64,000 nucleotides of DNA from Oryzomonas sagensis (GTDB taxonomy: Bacteria; Desulfobacterota; Desulfuromonadia; Geobacterales; Pseudopelobacteraceae): positions 356,374 to 420,373 of the forward strand of contig NZ_VZRA01000003.1 of the NCBI RefSeq assembly GCF_008802355.1, given 5' to 3'. The stretch's first letter is position 1. Every line of letters starts with the position of its first letter. This document shows, piece after piece, positions 8,999 to 18,231 of this stretch. The position numbers and the translations under genes were made by a program. The notes under the pieces were generated by a model, which did not search any database, had not been told where the DNA came from, and saw only the letters and a list, made by a program, of their open reading frames with translations.

Positions 8999-10056
8999 GA
9001 AGGCTCAAGGTGCTTGTCGTAGACGATTCCGCCTTCAGCAGACGCACCATCACCAAGATGCTCGAGGGACTTGAGTGTGTCGAAGTGGTCGGCTACGCCA
9101 CCAATGGCGAGGAGGGGATCCACAAGGTGGCAACCCTTAAGCCGGACCTCGTCACCCTTGACCTTGAGATGCCGAAAATGGACGGATTTACGCTGCTGCG
9201 CATCCTGACGGTCCGCTATTCGACCCCGGTGATTATCGTGAGCGCCCTGAGCAGTGCAGACAAGGTGTTCAAGGCCTTGGAGCTGGGCGCCCTGGATTTC
9301 GTGGCAAAGCCTTCCAGCGGGGCCTCCAACGATCTGCTGCTCATCAGGGAAGACCTTCAGCAGAAGGTGCTCCAGTTTGTCAATCAGGGCTTGCCGCGGT
9401 TAAAGCAGCCACCGTTGCCGTCCCATGAAAGGGGGCGGGGAGATGCGGGCGCGGCGAAGCCCGGCGTTGTTGGCCAATCGCCCTTCGATCTTGTCGCCAT
9501 CGGTGCCTCAACCGGCGGGCCGCCGGCGCTGCAATTTTTCTTCTCCGCATTCGAGAGGGCATACCCCTTTGCCGTCGTGGTGGCCCAGCATATGCCGTCA
9601 GGGTTCACCCACGCCTTTGCCGAGCGCTTGAACCGCGCCTCCCTGTTCGAGATAAAGGAGGCGGTAGATGGCGATTTGGTGCTGCCGGGCAGGGTGCTGA
9701 TAGCCCCCGGAGGTTCGAACCTCGTGTTGGAACTGCACAACGGGCGGGCGGTTGCGCGGGTCGTCCCTCCCACGAGTGCCGACCGTTATGTGCCGTCGGT
9801 GGACGTCATGTTGGAATCCTGTGCCGATATCTACAAAAAGCGCATGATTGCCGTCATCCTGACCGGCATGGGAAATGACGGCACCAAGGGCGTTCGCAAA
9901 GTCAAAGGCCAGGGCGGCTTTGTGATCGCCGAATCCGATGAAACGGCCGTTGTCTACGGGATGCCGCGCGAAGCCGTAGCGACCGGCCTTGTGGACAGGG
10001 TTGTCCCCATGCAATGCGTGCACCGGGAAATCCTGGCCAAAGGCCCATTTACCTAA
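8995..10056 (+). CDS. cheB: Receptor methylesterase CheB
   Basis: This 353-residue protein has a receiver domain (about 1-125, phospho-Asp within LVTLDLEMPKMDG) joined to a methylesterase domain (about 160-350). The esterase triad is visible: Ser in AIGASTGGP, His in VVAQHMPSGF and Asp in LTGMGNDG. It removes methyl groups or deamidates Gln on receptors when phosphorylated by CheA. It closes the chemosensory operon; the following leuS is 75 bases away. Having both CheR and CheB implies that methylation-dependent adaptation operates, and thus that cognate receptors exist elsewhere in the genome. Confidence 0.95.
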   Translation: MRRLKVLVVDDSAFSRRTITKMLEGLECVEVVGYATNGEEGIHKVATLKPDLVTLDLEMPKMDGFTLLRILTVRYSTPVIIVSALSSADKVFKALELGALDFVAKPSSGASNDLLLIREDLQQKVLQFVNQGLPRLKQPPLPSHERGRGDAGAAKPGVVGQSPFDLVAIGASTGGPPALQFFFSAFERAYPFAVVVAQHMPSGFTHAFAERLNRASLFEIKEAVDGDLVLPGRVLIAPGGSNLVLELHNGRAVARVVPPTSADRYVPSVDVMLESCADIYKKRMIAVILTGMGNDGTKGVRKVKGQGGFVIAESDETAVVYGMPREAVATGLVDRVVPMQCVHREILAKGPFT

Positions 10057-10131
10057 TCTCGTATCGCCGCCGGTACGCACACGTGCTCTTTATACGTAAT
10101 CCAATTTTATGGTCCAGAAAGGAACATCATT

Positions 10132-12603
10132 GTGGAACAGAAGTACATCCCCAAGGATATAGAACAAAAATGGCAGCGCTGTTGGGAGGAAGCGGCATCC
10201 TTTGCCGTCACCGAAGATCCGGATAAGAAGAAGTATTATCTGCTGGAGATGTTTCCCTATCCCTCCGGCAGGATACATATGGGCCACGTGCGCAATTATT
10301 CCATCGGCGACGTGGTCGGCAGGTTCAAGAAGATGCGCGGCTTCAACGTGCTTCACCCCATGGGATGGGATGCCTTCGGGATGCCGGCTGAAAACGCCGC
10401 CATCCAGAATAAGAGCCATCCGGCCAAGTGGACCCATGAAAACATCGACTATATGCGCGGCCAGCTCAAGAAAATGGGGCTTTCCTACGACTGGGGCCGC
10501 GAACTTGCCACCTGCGACGTGGCCTATTACCGCTGGGAGCAGAAGATCTTTCTGGAGATGCTCGCCAAGGGGCTGGCGTACAAGAAGACCTCCTTTGTCA
10601 ACTGGTGCCCGAAATGCGAGACCGTGCTGGCCAACGAACAGGTGGAGGACGGCGCCTGCTGGCGGTGCGACAGCGAGGTCAAGCAGAAGGAGCTCGATCA
10701 GTGGTTCTTCCGCATCACCGATTACGCCGAGGAGCTGCTGGAGTGGACCTTCAAGCTCCCCGGGTGGCCGGAGCGGGTGCTGACCATGCAGCGCAACTGG
10801 ATCGGCAAGAGTATCGGCTGCGAGATCGATTTTCCCCTGGAAGGGCGCAGCGAGTCCGTCAAGGTCTTCACGACCCGCCAGGATACGGTCTTCGGCGCCA
10901 CCTTCATGTCCCTGGCCCCCGAACACCCCCTGGCCCGACAGGTGACCACTTCCGACCGGAAAGCCGAGGTCGACGCCTTTATCGAGAAGGTCAAAAAGAC
11001 CGACCGCATCAAGCGGACCGCCGATGACTTTGAAAAGGAAGGGGTCTTCACCGGTTCCTACTGCATCAATCCCCTCACCAAGGCCCGCATGCCGGTGTAT
11101 CTGGCCAACTTTGTCCTGACCGACTACGGCACCGGCGCGGTCATGGCGGTGCCGACCCACGACCAGCGCGATTTCGAGTTTGCCCGTAAATATTCGTTGC
11201 CGCTCCAGGTCGTGATCCAGCCGGAAGGGGAGAGCCTCGATACCGCCTCCATGCAGGCCGCCTTCACCGAGGTCGGAACACTGGTCAACTCGGGCCGGTT
11301 CGACGGTCTGAAGAGCGATGCCGCCAAAGAGGCCATCGCCGATTACCTGGAGCAGGAGGGGATCGGCAAGAAGACGGTGAATTTCCGTTTGCGCGATTGG
11401 GGCATCTCCCGGCAGCGCTACTGGGGCAACCCCATCCCGGTCATCTACTGCGACGACTGCGGCGTGGTGCCGGTGCCGGAACAGGACCTGCCGGTGCGGC
11501 TCCCCATGGACGTGGAGTTCAGCGGCGAAGGGGGAAGCCCGCTGGCCAAGCTGGACTCCTTTGTCACCTGCACCTGCCCCAAATGCGGCAAGGCGGCGCG
11601 GCGCGAGACCGACACCATGGACACCTTCGTCGAGTCGTCCTGGTATTTCCTGCGCTACTGCTGCCCCGACTTCCAGGACGGCCCCCTGGACAAAAAGCGG
11701 GTGGATTACTGGATGTCCGTTGACCAGTATATCGGCGGTATCGAGCACGCCGTCCTGCATCTCCTGTATGCCCGTTTCTTTACCAAGGTGTTGCGCGACC
11801 TGGGGTACGTCTCCTGCGACGAACCGTTCACCAACCTGCTGACCCAGGGCATGGTCATCAAGGACGGCGCCAAGATGAGCAAGTCCAAGGGCAACGTGGT
11901 CGATCCCAATGCCCTCATCGAGCGCTACGGCGCCGATACGGCCCGCCTCTTCTCCCTGTTTGCAGCGCCGCCGGAAAAGGATCTGGACTGGAGCGACCAA
12001 GGGGTGGACGGCTCGTTCCGTTTCATCAACCGCGTGTGGAAACTGGTCCATGACCGCCTCGACCTGGTGAAAAACGCCGCTGCGCCGGACCTGGCAACGC
12101 TTACGACCGAGGAGCGCACCCTGCGCCGTGCCGTCCACAAGACCATCAAAAAAGTGACCGAGGACATCGAAGAACGGTTCCATTTCAATACCGCCATCGC
12201 ATCGATCATGGAACTGCTCAACACGCTTCAGCCCGCGGAACTCCAAACGCCGCAGTACGGCGCCGTCATGAAAGAGGCCCTGGAAACCACGGTGCTGCTG
12301 CTGGCTCCCTTTGTCCCGCACGTGAGTGAGGAGTTGTGGCAGCGCCTCGGCAATGCCACGCCCCTTTCCCGCACCGCCTGGCCGGAATACGACCGGGATG
12401 CGGTCGTGGACGAAGAGGTGCTGGTTGTCGTCCAGGTCAACGGGAAGCTCCGTACCCGGATCACGGTGAGTGCCGGGACCAGCATGGAGGAGCTCGAAAA
12501 GTCTGCCCTGGCGGACGAAAAGGTGCTCCCGTTTCTCGAGGGCAAACAGGTGCGCAAGGTCATCTGCGTGCCGGGCAAGCTGATCAACATCGTGGTGGCG
12601 TAG
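10132..12603 (+). CDS. leuS: Leucyl-tRNA synthetase
   Basis: This class I synthetase of 823 residues charges tRNA-Leu. The HIGH-type motif is [14 protein letters not shown] near residue 45 and the KMSKS loop is AKMSKSKGN. The editing (CP1) domain includes [20 protein letters not shown] and the threonine-rich [16 protein letters not shown] zinc-type knuckle CTCPKCGK lies near residue 485. The start is GTG at 10132 with AAAGGA about nine bases upstream. Full length and all motifs are as expected. lptE and holA follow, probably in one transcript. Confidence 0.98.
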   Translation: MEQKYIPKDIEQKWQRCWEEAASFAVTEDPDKKKYYLLEMFPYPSGRIHMGHVRNYSIGDVVGRFKKMRGFNVLHPMGWDAFGMPAENAAIQNKSHPAKWTHENIDYMRGQLKKMGLSYDWGRELATCDVAYYRWEQKIFLEMLAKGLAYKKTSFVNWCPKCETVLANEQVEDGACWRCDSEVKQKELDQWFFRITDYAEELLEWTFKLPGWPERVLTMQRNWIGKSIGCEIDFPLEGRSESVKVFTTRQDTVFGATFMSLAPEHPLARQVTTSDRKAEVDAFIEKVKKTDRIKRTADDFEKEGVFTGSYCINPLTKARMPVYLANFVLTDYGTGAVMAVPTHDQRDFEFARKYSLPLQVVIQPEGESLDTASMQAAFTEVGTLVNSGRFDGLKSDAAKEAIADYLEQEGIGKKTVNFRLRDWGISRQRYWGNPIPVIYCDDCGVVPVPEQDLPVRLPMDVEFSGEGGSPLAKLDSFVTCTCPKCGKAARRETDTMDTFVESSWYFLRYCCPDFQDGPLDKKRVDYWMSVDQYIGGIEHAVLHLLYARFFTKVLRDLGYVSCDEPFTNLLTQGMVIKDGAKMSKSKGNVVDPNALIERYGADTARLFSLFAAPPEKDLDWSDQGVDGSFRFINRVWKLVHDRLDLVKNAAAPDLATLTTEERTLRRAVHKTIKKVTEDIEERFHFNTAIASIMELLNTLQPAELQTPQYGAVMKEALETTVLLLAPFVPHVSEELWQRLGNATPLSRTAWPEYDRDAVVDEEVLVVVQVNGKLRTRITVSAGTSMEELEKSALADEKVLPFLEGKQVRKVICVPGKLINIVVA

Positions 12604-12614
12604 GGGGAGGGGAC

Positions 12615-13145
12615 ATGTCTTTCGGAGGTCTATTCCGCCTTTTCCCGCTCCTGCTGCTCTGCTGCACGTTGTTATGTGCGGGGTGCGGCTATCGCTTCGC
12701 CGGAACGGCCGGAAACACGCTGGCAACGGGCCAGTCGATCTGGGTGGCGTTCATCGTCAACGAGACGGTCAGCCCAACTGCGCAGACCGTGATCCGGCGG
12801 GCGTTGTACGAGGAAAGCCACACCATGAGGGGATTGTCCCCGGCGGACAAAGAGGCGGCGGCCGACCTCAGGGTGCGGGGCAAACTGGCCTCCTATACCC
12901 TCAAGGCGGTCTCCTATTCTGCCGCCGACCAGGTGAAGGAATACCGTCTGACCATCTCCGTTGATCTGGAATTGCATAAAAAGGGCGGGACGGCCCCTGT
13001 GTGGAAGGGAACCGTCCAGGCATCCCAGGACTTCCCCGCGTCCACCGACCTGGCCCTGCAGCATAACGCCGAGGAGGCGGCCCTGAAGGCGGCCTCCCGG
13101 ACCCTGGCCGACCGGTTTCTCGTGGCCGTGGAACAGGCCTATTGA
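12615..13145 (+). CDS. lptE: LPS-assembly lipoprotein LptE
   Basis: This is a 176-residue outer-membrane lipoprotein. The N-terminus has a hydrophobic signal ending in LLCAGCGYRFAG, a lipobox with lipidated Cys at about 24, followed by the GYRF seen in LptE proteins. LptE plugs the LptD barrel and helps insert lipopolysaccharide into the outer leaflet. I start it at the ATG at 12615, just after a GGAGGGGAC stretch; an in-frame start inside leuS is not credible. The position between leuS and holA is the conserved place for lptE in Gram-negative bacteria and supports the name. The family is weakly conserved in sequence. Confidence 0.85.
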   Translation: MSFGGLFRLFPLLLLCCTLLCAGCGYRFAGTAGNTLATGQSIWVAFIVNETVSPTAQTVIRRALYEESHTMRGLSPADKEAAADLRVRGKLASYTLKAVSYSAADQVKEYRLTISVDLELHKKGGTAPVWKGTVQASQDFPASTDLALQHNAEEAALKAASRTLADRFLVAVEQAY

Positions 13146-13147
13146 TC

Positions 13148-14152
13148 ATGACTGCCCAGGAGTTCGAAACCGCCGTCAACAAGGGGACCATCCCGCCGCT
13201 CAGCTATCTGTACGGCGAGGAGACGTTCCTGATCGAACGGGCCGTGCGCCAATTGCTGGAACGGGCCATCGATCCTTCGCTCAAGGATTTCAACTTCAAC
13301 GTTTTCTACGGCAATGAAACCAAAGGGGTCGAAATCCTCGATGCCGCCCAGACCCTGCCCATGTTCGCCGAGCGGCGGGCCGTGCTGGTAAAACGCGCCG
13401 ATGCGCTCAAGGCCGATGTGCTGGAGAGCCTGCTGCCCTATGTCCGCAATCCGGCGGCAACCACGTGCCTCGTGTTCACCGGCGCCAAGATCGACCAGCG
13501 CAAGAAATTCTTCCAGGAGCTCAAGAAACAGGGCTGCCTGGTGGAATACAAGCGGCTCTACGACAACAAGCTGAGCGGCTTCATCCAGAGCGAAGCGGTG
13601 GTCCAGGGAAAAACGATCGACCCGGCCGCCGCCGGGTTGCTGTCTCTTCTGATCGGCAACAACCTCCAGGAGTTGGCGTCCCAGATTGAAAAACTGGCTG
13701 TGTACTGCGGCGACCGGTCGCGGATAACCGTGGAGGACGTACGCGTCATCGCCAGCAGCAGCAAGGCGTTTACCGCCTTCGAGCTTGCCCGCTTCCTGGG
13801 GATGCGCGATTTGCAGAATGCCCTCAAGAGTCTGGGGGCTCTCTTTCGCAACGGCGAGGATGCGCCGATGATGATCGGCGCCCTGACCCGGCATTTCCGG
13901 CAGTTGTGGCGGATCAGGGAGTTGCTGGACCGCAGGGTGTCCCAGGCCGATATCGGCCGGGAACTCAATATCCACACGTTTTTTCTGGGGGAAGTGGTCC
14001 AGCAGGCGCGCAATTTTTCGCGGGATGAATTGGGAATGTTGTTCGAGGAACTTTATCGCTGCGACGTTGCGTCCAAGACAGGGGGAGGGCAGTCGGCCGG
14101 TTTGATGCACGGCTTGGTGGTCGGGATCTGTACGGCAACGCTGGCACGGTAA
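13148..14152 (+). CDS. holA: DNA polymerase III subunit delta
   Basis: This 334-residue clamp-loader subunit opens the beta sliding clamp. The family start is seen in MTAQEFETAVNKGTIPPLSYLYGEETFLIERAV, the nucleotide-binding-like fold leading with a YLYGEE motif. It lacks a true Walker A, as delta does. The C-terminal collar domain is helical, with ALTRHFRQLWRIRELL. I use the ATG at 13148; a TTG at 13142 that overlaps the lptE stop is an alternative. No strong ribosome site is visible, so coupling to lptE is likely. The gene converges on rpsT, with a shared terminator between them. Confidence 0.93.
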   Translation: MTAQEFETAVNKGTIPPLSYLYGEETFLIERAVRQLLERAIDPSLKDFNFNVFYGNETKGVEILDAAQTLPMFAERRAVLVKRADALKADVLESLLPYVRNPAATTCLVFTGAKIDQRKKFFQELKKQGCLVEYKRLYDNKLSGFIQSEAVVQGKTIDPAAAGLLSLLIGNNLQELASQIEKLAVYCGDRSRITVEDVRVIASSSKAFTAFELARFLGMRDLQNALKSLGALFRNGEDAPMMIGALTRHFRQLWRIRELLDRRVSQADIGRELNIHTFFLGEVVQQARNFSRDELGMLFEELYRCDVASKTGGGQSAGLMHGLVVGICTATLAR

Positions 14153-14240
14153 TGCATATGCATTTTGAAACGGGGATGAACGGGGCAACCACCGATAGGT
14201 GATGGGTAGTGCCGGCGCCGCCACATGGTCGTCAGATGCG

Positions 14241-14279
14241 AAAAAAGGGAACGCCCCGTTTGAGGGAGGTTCCCTTTTT
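14241..14279. terminator. Bidirectional rho-independent terminator between holA and rpsT
   Basis: A-run plus GGGAAC pairs with GTTCCC plus T-run across a loop of about 16 bases, giving a stem of about eleven pairs. The A-tract on one side and T-tract on the other serve both strands. It lies where the convergent genes holA and rpsT meet. Confidence 0.85.
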
Positions 14280-14307
14280 GATTCATATGTGTATGTGCCG
14301 GTGTGTC

Positions 14308-14571
14308 TTACGCCAGGGTATTGACGAGCTTGGTCAGGCGCGACACGTTCCGGGAGGCGTTGGAGGTGTGGATCACGCCCTTGGAAGCGGAGGCGTCGAT
14401 GACCGGAATGGCGGCCTTCAGGGCTGCGGTGGCGGCTTCCTTGTCCTTGGCCTCGACAGCCTCGCGCACCCGTTTGATATATGTCTTCAGCGTTGAGGTA
14501 ACGTGCCGGTTGCGGGCATTCCTCTTGGCGTTCTGTTTAATCCGTTTGATTGCCGATTTGTGATGTGCCAA
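14308..14571 (-). CDS. rpsT: 30S ribosomal protein S20
   Basis: This 87-residue, Lys/Arg-rich, all-helical protein binds 16S rRNA. It starts [18 protein letters not shown], a typical S20 N-terminus, and ends with [11 protein letters not shown]. Upstream on the minus strand is AGGTGCAG near 14575 and a sigma-70-like promoter at 14624-14653. It is a monocistronic gene, placed opposite to holA, which is the usual genomic neighbourhood in this group. Confidence 0.97.
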   Translation of the reverse strand: MAHHKSAIKRIKQNAKRNARNRHVTSTLKTYIKRVREAVEAKDKEAATAALKAAIPVIDASASKGVIHTSNASRNVSRLTKLVNTLA

Positions 14572-14623
14572 GCTGCACCTCCGTATGATTCTTTTCGCGT
14601 GTAATGTCTAAATTGAAGCTAGT

Positions 14624-14653
14624 TTAGTAACACTACTGCGGTTGCGTTGTCAA
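14624..14653 (-). promoter_or_regulatory. Sigma-70-type promoter of rpsT
   Basis: Read on the minus strand there is TTGACA (14653-14648), an 18-base spacer and TACTAA (14629-14624). The start codon of rpsT is about 50 bases downstream. The -35 box is consensus; the -10 box matches four of six positions. Confidence 0.65.
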
Positions 14654-14659
14654 GATAAA

Positions 14660-15280
14660 TTATGGCGACAGCCTGACCCGTCTGCCCTCCACACGAATCT
14701 TCCCCGCGCAGAAGAGGCGTATGGCCTCGGGATAGATACGATGTTCCTCATGCTGAATGCGGGCCGCGAGCTTTTCTTCCGTGTCGTCTTCCGGGACGGG
14801 AACGACCGCCTGGAGGATGATCGGACCGGTGTCGGTTCCGCCGTCCACGAAGTGAACCGTGCAGCCGCTAAAGCGGACACCGTAGTCAAGGGCTTGTTTC
14901 TGGGCGTGAAGGCCCGGGAAAGCCGGCAAAAGGGCTGGGTGGATGTTCATGATGGCGTGGGGAAACGCCGTGACCATCACATCGGTCAGAATCCGCATGA
15001 AGCCGGCCAGGACCACCAACTGGGCGCCATGGTCCCGCAACAGATCCACCAGGGCGGCATCGTACTCCCGGCGGTCGGCGTAAGCGCCACTCTCGTGGAT
15101 GATTGCCGGAATGTTGTGCTTTTCGGCGCGTTTCAGGGCAAAGGCATCACGTCTGTTGCTGATCACGCACGCAATGGTGGCATTGATCCCGCCTGACGCA
15201 ATGCGGTCGATAACGGCCTGGAGATTGGTGCCGTTTCCCGAAACCAGAACCGCCAGCCTGACCGGATTTCCGTCAGTCAC
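14660..15280 (-). CDS. purN: Phosphoribosylglycinamide formyltransferase
   Basis: This 206-residue enzyme adds the formyl group from 10-formyl-tetrahydrofolate to GAR in purine synthesis. Family motifs are LAVLVSGNGTNLQAVID at the start, LAGFMRILTD with the HPALLPAFPGLHAQ loop after it, and CTVHFVDGGTDTGPII with the catalytic Asp. I place the start at the GTG whose G is shared with the purM stop (TAGTG), with GGAGGGG just upstream. A longer in-frame start inside purM is not needed. Translation is therefore coupled to purM. Confidence 0.95.
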   Translation of the reverse strand: MTDGNPVRLAVLVSGNGTNLQAVIDRIASGGINATIACVISNRRDAFALKRAEKHNIPAIIHESGAYADRREYDAALVDLLRDHGAQLVVLAGFMRILTDVMVTAFPHAIMNIHPALLPAFPGLHAQKQALDYGVRFSGCTVHFVDGGTDTGPIILQAVVPVPEDDTEEKLAARIQHEEHRIYPEAIRLFCAGKIRVEGRRVRLSP

Positions 15281-16332
15281 TACCCCTCCACCAGTTCGAC
15301 GCACTCGCTGCCGTCCGCGCAGGTGGTAATGTCGCCGATAACCCAAGCCTGCTCGCCAAGCCCCTTCAGGCGGTAGACGATATCCTCGGATTCCTCCTCC
15401 GAGACAGCCACCACCATGCCGATCCCCATGTTGAAGGTGCGGTACATCTCCGCACGTTCGACGTTGCCGGCCTCCTGCAAGATGTGAAAAAGGGGTTGCC
15501 GTTCCCAGCGATCCAGGTGGATGGTGGCTTTACACCCCTTGGGCAGGATGCGGGGGATGTTTTCCAGCAGTCCGCCTCCGGTGATATGGGCAATGCCGTT
15601 GATCCTGAAATCCTTGAGCAGGTTCATGATGGAACGGATATAGATGCGTGTCGGCGTCAGCAGCTCTTCGCAGACGGTCCGGCCGGTGTCGGCCAGCTGG
15701 GAGTCCAGGGACAGCCCCAGGCGTTCGAAGATGAGTTTGCGCGCCAGCGAGTAGCCGTTGCTGTGGAGTCCGCTGGAGGCTATGCCGATCAGGCGGTTGC
15801 CGACGGATATGCCCGAGCCGTCGATGATGTTGTCCCGCTCCACCACCCCTACGGCAAAACCGGCGATATCGTACTCGTTATCGGCGTAGAAACCGGGCAT
15901 TTCAGCCGTTTCGCCGCCGATAAGGGCACAGCCGGCCTGTTTGCATCCTTCGGCAATTCCTTTGACGATGTCCGCCGCTTTCTCGGGCTGGAGCCTGCCG
16001 GTTGCCAGGTAGTCGAGAAAAAAGAGCGGCTCCGCTCCCTGTACCACAATATCGTTGACGCACATGGCCACCAGGTCGATGCCAACGGTATCGTGGCGGT
16101 CTGCCATAAAGGCGATCCTGAGCTTGGTGCCGACGCCGTCGGTCCCGGACACGAGCACCGGGTTTTTATATTTGGCGGTATTTAACGAAAAAAGGCCGCC
16201 GAAACCGCCGATATCTGCCATGACCTCCGGGCGGGACGTGGCCTTGACCAGCGGTTTAATCATGCTGACAAAGCTGTTGCCGGCCGCTATATCAACCCCG
16301 GCATCCTTATAGGTTATCCTTCGTTCGCTCAA
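15280..16332 (-). CDS. purM: Phosphoribosylformylglycinamidine cyclo-ligase
   Basis: This 350-residue AIR synthetase closes the imidazole ring in purine synthesis using ATP. Visible motifs are [13 protein letters not shown] at the start, [11 protein letters not shown], the [14 protein letters not shown] loop and [15 protein letters not shown] set the start at a TTG preceded at eight bases by a strong AAGGAGG; upstream in-frame codons would add about 48 residues not seen in PurM. The length then agrees with the family. It forms a two-gene unit with purN and fires from a promoter opposite to that of pilB. Confidence 0.96.
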   Translation of the reverse strand: MSERRITYKDAGVDIAAGNSFVSMIKPLVKATSRPEVMADIGGFGGLFSLNTAKYKNPVLVSGTDGVGTKLRIAFMADRHDTVGIDLVAMCVNDIVVQGAEPLFFLDYLATGRLQPEKAADIVKGIAEGCKQAGCALIGGETAEMPGFYADNEYDIAGFAVGVVERDNIIDGSGISVGNRLIGIASSGLHSNGYSLARKLIFERLGLSLDSQLADTGRTVCEELLTPTRIYIRSIMNLLKDFRINGIAHITGGGLLENIPRILPKGCKATIHLDRWERQPLFHILQEAGNVERAEMYRTFNMGIGMVVAVSEEESEDIVYRLKGLGEQAWVIGDITTCADGSECVELVEG

Positions 16333-16359
16333 ACCCTCTACCTCCTTAGATGAAAAACT

Positions 16360-16388
16360 TTTGTAAAACACGGGCGGTAAAATGTCAA
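16360..16388 (-). promoter_or_regulatory. Promoter of purM-purN
   Basis: On the minus strand there is TTGACA (16388-16383), a 17-base spacer and TACAAA (16365-16360). This is about 28 bases ahead of the TTG start of purM. The spacing is ideal. It lies back to back with the pilB promoter. Confidence 0.6.
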
Positions 16389-16452
16389 TTTCAAACTGCA
16401 AAAGCTGATTTGTTCGGCTCTGGTAGCGTGCCGGTCCGGCAACAACAACAGC

Positions 16453-16481
16453 TTGACAATACTGGGTACTCCGCATAATAT
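16453..16481 (+). promoter_or_regulatory. Near-consensus sigma-70 promoter of the pil block
   Basis: TTGACA at 16453-16458, exactly 17 bases, then TATAAT-like TAATAT at 16476-16481. The predicted transcript starts about 23 bases before the pilB ATG. A promoter this close to consensus suggests strong constitutive expression of the pilus motor genes. Confidence 0.75.
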
Positions 16482-16510
16482 CTCACGACGCTGACATTAG
16501 CGGGGGTGAT

Positions 16511-18217
16511 ATGCAGTCGAGCCGGCTGGGAGAGATCCTGGTAAAAAACAACCTGATCACCAAGGAACAGCTTGCCAAGGCGCTTGAGGAACAAAAGCTT
16601 TCCGGTGGCCAGATGCGTCTCGGCACGATTCTGATCAAGCAAAATGCCATCAGCGACCAAAATCTTACCTCGTTTCTCTCCAAGCAATACGGCGTTCCTG
16701 CCGTCAATCTCTCTGATTATGACATAGACCCCGCCGTCATCAAGGTCATTCCCCAGGAAGTTGTCCAGAAATACCAGCTTATACCGGTCAACCGCGCCGG
16801 CGCAACGCTGATCGTCGCGGTCAGTGATCCGTCCAATCTGTTCGCCATCGAAGACATTAAGTTCATGACCGGCTATAATGTGGAGATGGTGGTTGCGTCC
16901 GAATCGGACATCAAAAACGCCATCGACAAGAATTACGATCAGTCCGCGTCGCTGGCCGATGTCATGGGCGACATGGATTTTGAGGATGTGGAGGTCGTCG
17001 GCGAGACCGACGAGGTGGACGTCAACTCCCTGGAACGGGCCACCGAGGACGCTCCGGTTGTCAAGATGGTCAATGCCATCCTCCAGGACGCCATCAGGAA
17101 AAAGGCCAGCGATATTCATATCGAACCCTACGAAAAGGTGTTCCGCGTCCGCTACCGTATCGATGGTGTCCTCTACGAGGTGATGAAACCGCCGCTCAAG
17201 CTGAAAAACGCCATTACCTCCCGTATCAAGATCATGTCGGAGTTGGATATCGCCGAACGGCGACTGCCCCAGGATGGCCGTATCAAGATCAAACTGGGCG
17301 GCGGCAAGGACATGGATTTTCGCGTTTCGGTGCTGCCGACGCTGTTCGGCGAGAAGATCTGCCTGCGGCTCCTGGACAAGAGCAACCTGCAAACGGACCT
17401 GACCAAGCTGGGGTACGAACCTGAGGCCCTGGCGCACTTTTTGCGCGAGATTCACAAGCCGTTCGGCATGGTGCTGGTCACCGGCCCCACCGGCAGCGGC
17501 AAGACGGTTTCCCTCTATTCGGCCCTGGCGGAGCTCAACAAGGTTTCCGAGAATATCTCCACCGCCGAGGACCCGGTTGAATTCAACTTTGCCGGCATCA
17601 ATCAGGTGCAGATGCACGAGGATATCGGCCTCAATTTTGCCGCGGCGCTGCGCTCTTTTCTGCGGCAGGATCCCGATATCATCATGATCGGCGAGATTCG
17701 TGATTTCGAGACCGCTGAAATAGCAACCAAGGCGGCCTTGACCGGCCACATGGTGCTTTCCACCCTCCACACCAACGATGCCCCGGCCACCATCAACCGC
17801 CTGCTCAACATGGGGATCGAACCGTTTCTGGTAGCGTCGGCCGTCAACCTGATTACGGCCCAGCGCCTTGCCCGCCGGGTCTGCGCCGAATGCAAGGAAC
17901 CGGAAGACATCCCGGTCCAGGCATTGATCGACGCCGGCGTCTCACCCGATGAGGCGCCTTCCTTTGTCTGCATGCGCGGCAAAGGGTGTTCCGTCTGCAA
18001 CAATACCGGCTACAAGGGGCGGGTCGGTTTTTATCAGGTTATGCCCATGCTTGATGAAATCCGTGAACTGATCCTCAATGGCGCCAATACCGCCGAGATC
18101 AAGCGGGAGTCAATGCGGCTGGGCATCAAGACCATGCGTCAGTCAGGGCTCACCAAGCTCAAGGAAGGAGTCACTTCCTTTGAAGAGGTCCTGCGGGTAA
18201 CTGTTGCTGACGACTAG
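16511..18217 (+). CDS. pilB: Type IV pilus extension ATPase PilB
   Basis: This 568-residue hexameric motor drives pilus polymerisation at the inner membrane. An N-terminal MshEN/GspE-N domain (about 1-150, starting QSSRLGEILVKNNLITKEQL) precedes the ATPase. Walker A is GPTGSGKT at about 325, followed by an Asp-box (STAEDPVEF), Walker B (DPDIIMIGEIRD) and a His-box (LSTLHTNDAP). A tetracysteine zinc site CAEC and CSVC is present, as in true PilB/GspE. MshEN domains of this class can bind cyclic-di-GMP, a plausible link to the GGDEF proteins in the window. pilT follows after 14 bases. Confidence 0.96.
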   Translation: MQSSRLGEILVKNNLITKEQLAKALEEQKLSGGQMRLGTILIKQNAISDQNLTSFLSKQYGVPAVNLSDYDIDPAVIKVIPQEVVQKYQLIPVNRAGATLIVAVSDPSNLFAIEDIKFMTGYNVEMVVASESDIKNAIDKNYDQSASLADVMGDMDFEDVEVVGETDEVDVNSLERATEDAPVVKMVNAILQDAIRKKASDIHIEPYEKVFRVRYRIDGVLYEVMKPPLKLKNAITSRIKIMSELDIAERRLPQDGRIKIKLGGGKDMDFRVSVLPTLFGEKICLRLLDKSNLQTDLTKLGYEPEALAHFLREIHKPFGMVLVTGPTGSGKTVSLYSALAELNKVSENISTAEDPVEFNFAGINQVQMHEDIGLNFAAALRSFLRQDPDIIMIGEIRDFETAEIATKAALTGHMVLSTLHTNDAPATINRLLNMGIEPFLVASAVNLITAQRLARRVCAECKEPEDIPVQALIDAGVSPDEAPSFVCMRGKGCSVCNNTGYKGRVGFYQVMPMLDEIRELILNGANTAEIKRESMRLGIKTMRQSGLTKLKEGVTSFEEVLRVTVADD

Positions 18218-18231
18218 AAAGGACGGGCTCA

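Noticed and set aside
12336-12614. Upstream extension of the lptE frame into leuS.
   Set aside because: The extension lacks meaning as protein; the signal peptide with lipobox starts at 12615.
10090-12726. An 878-codon open frame antisense to leuS.
   Set aside because: It is a shadow of a highly GC-biased real gene; leuS has all synthetase motifs and the antisense product shows no domain.
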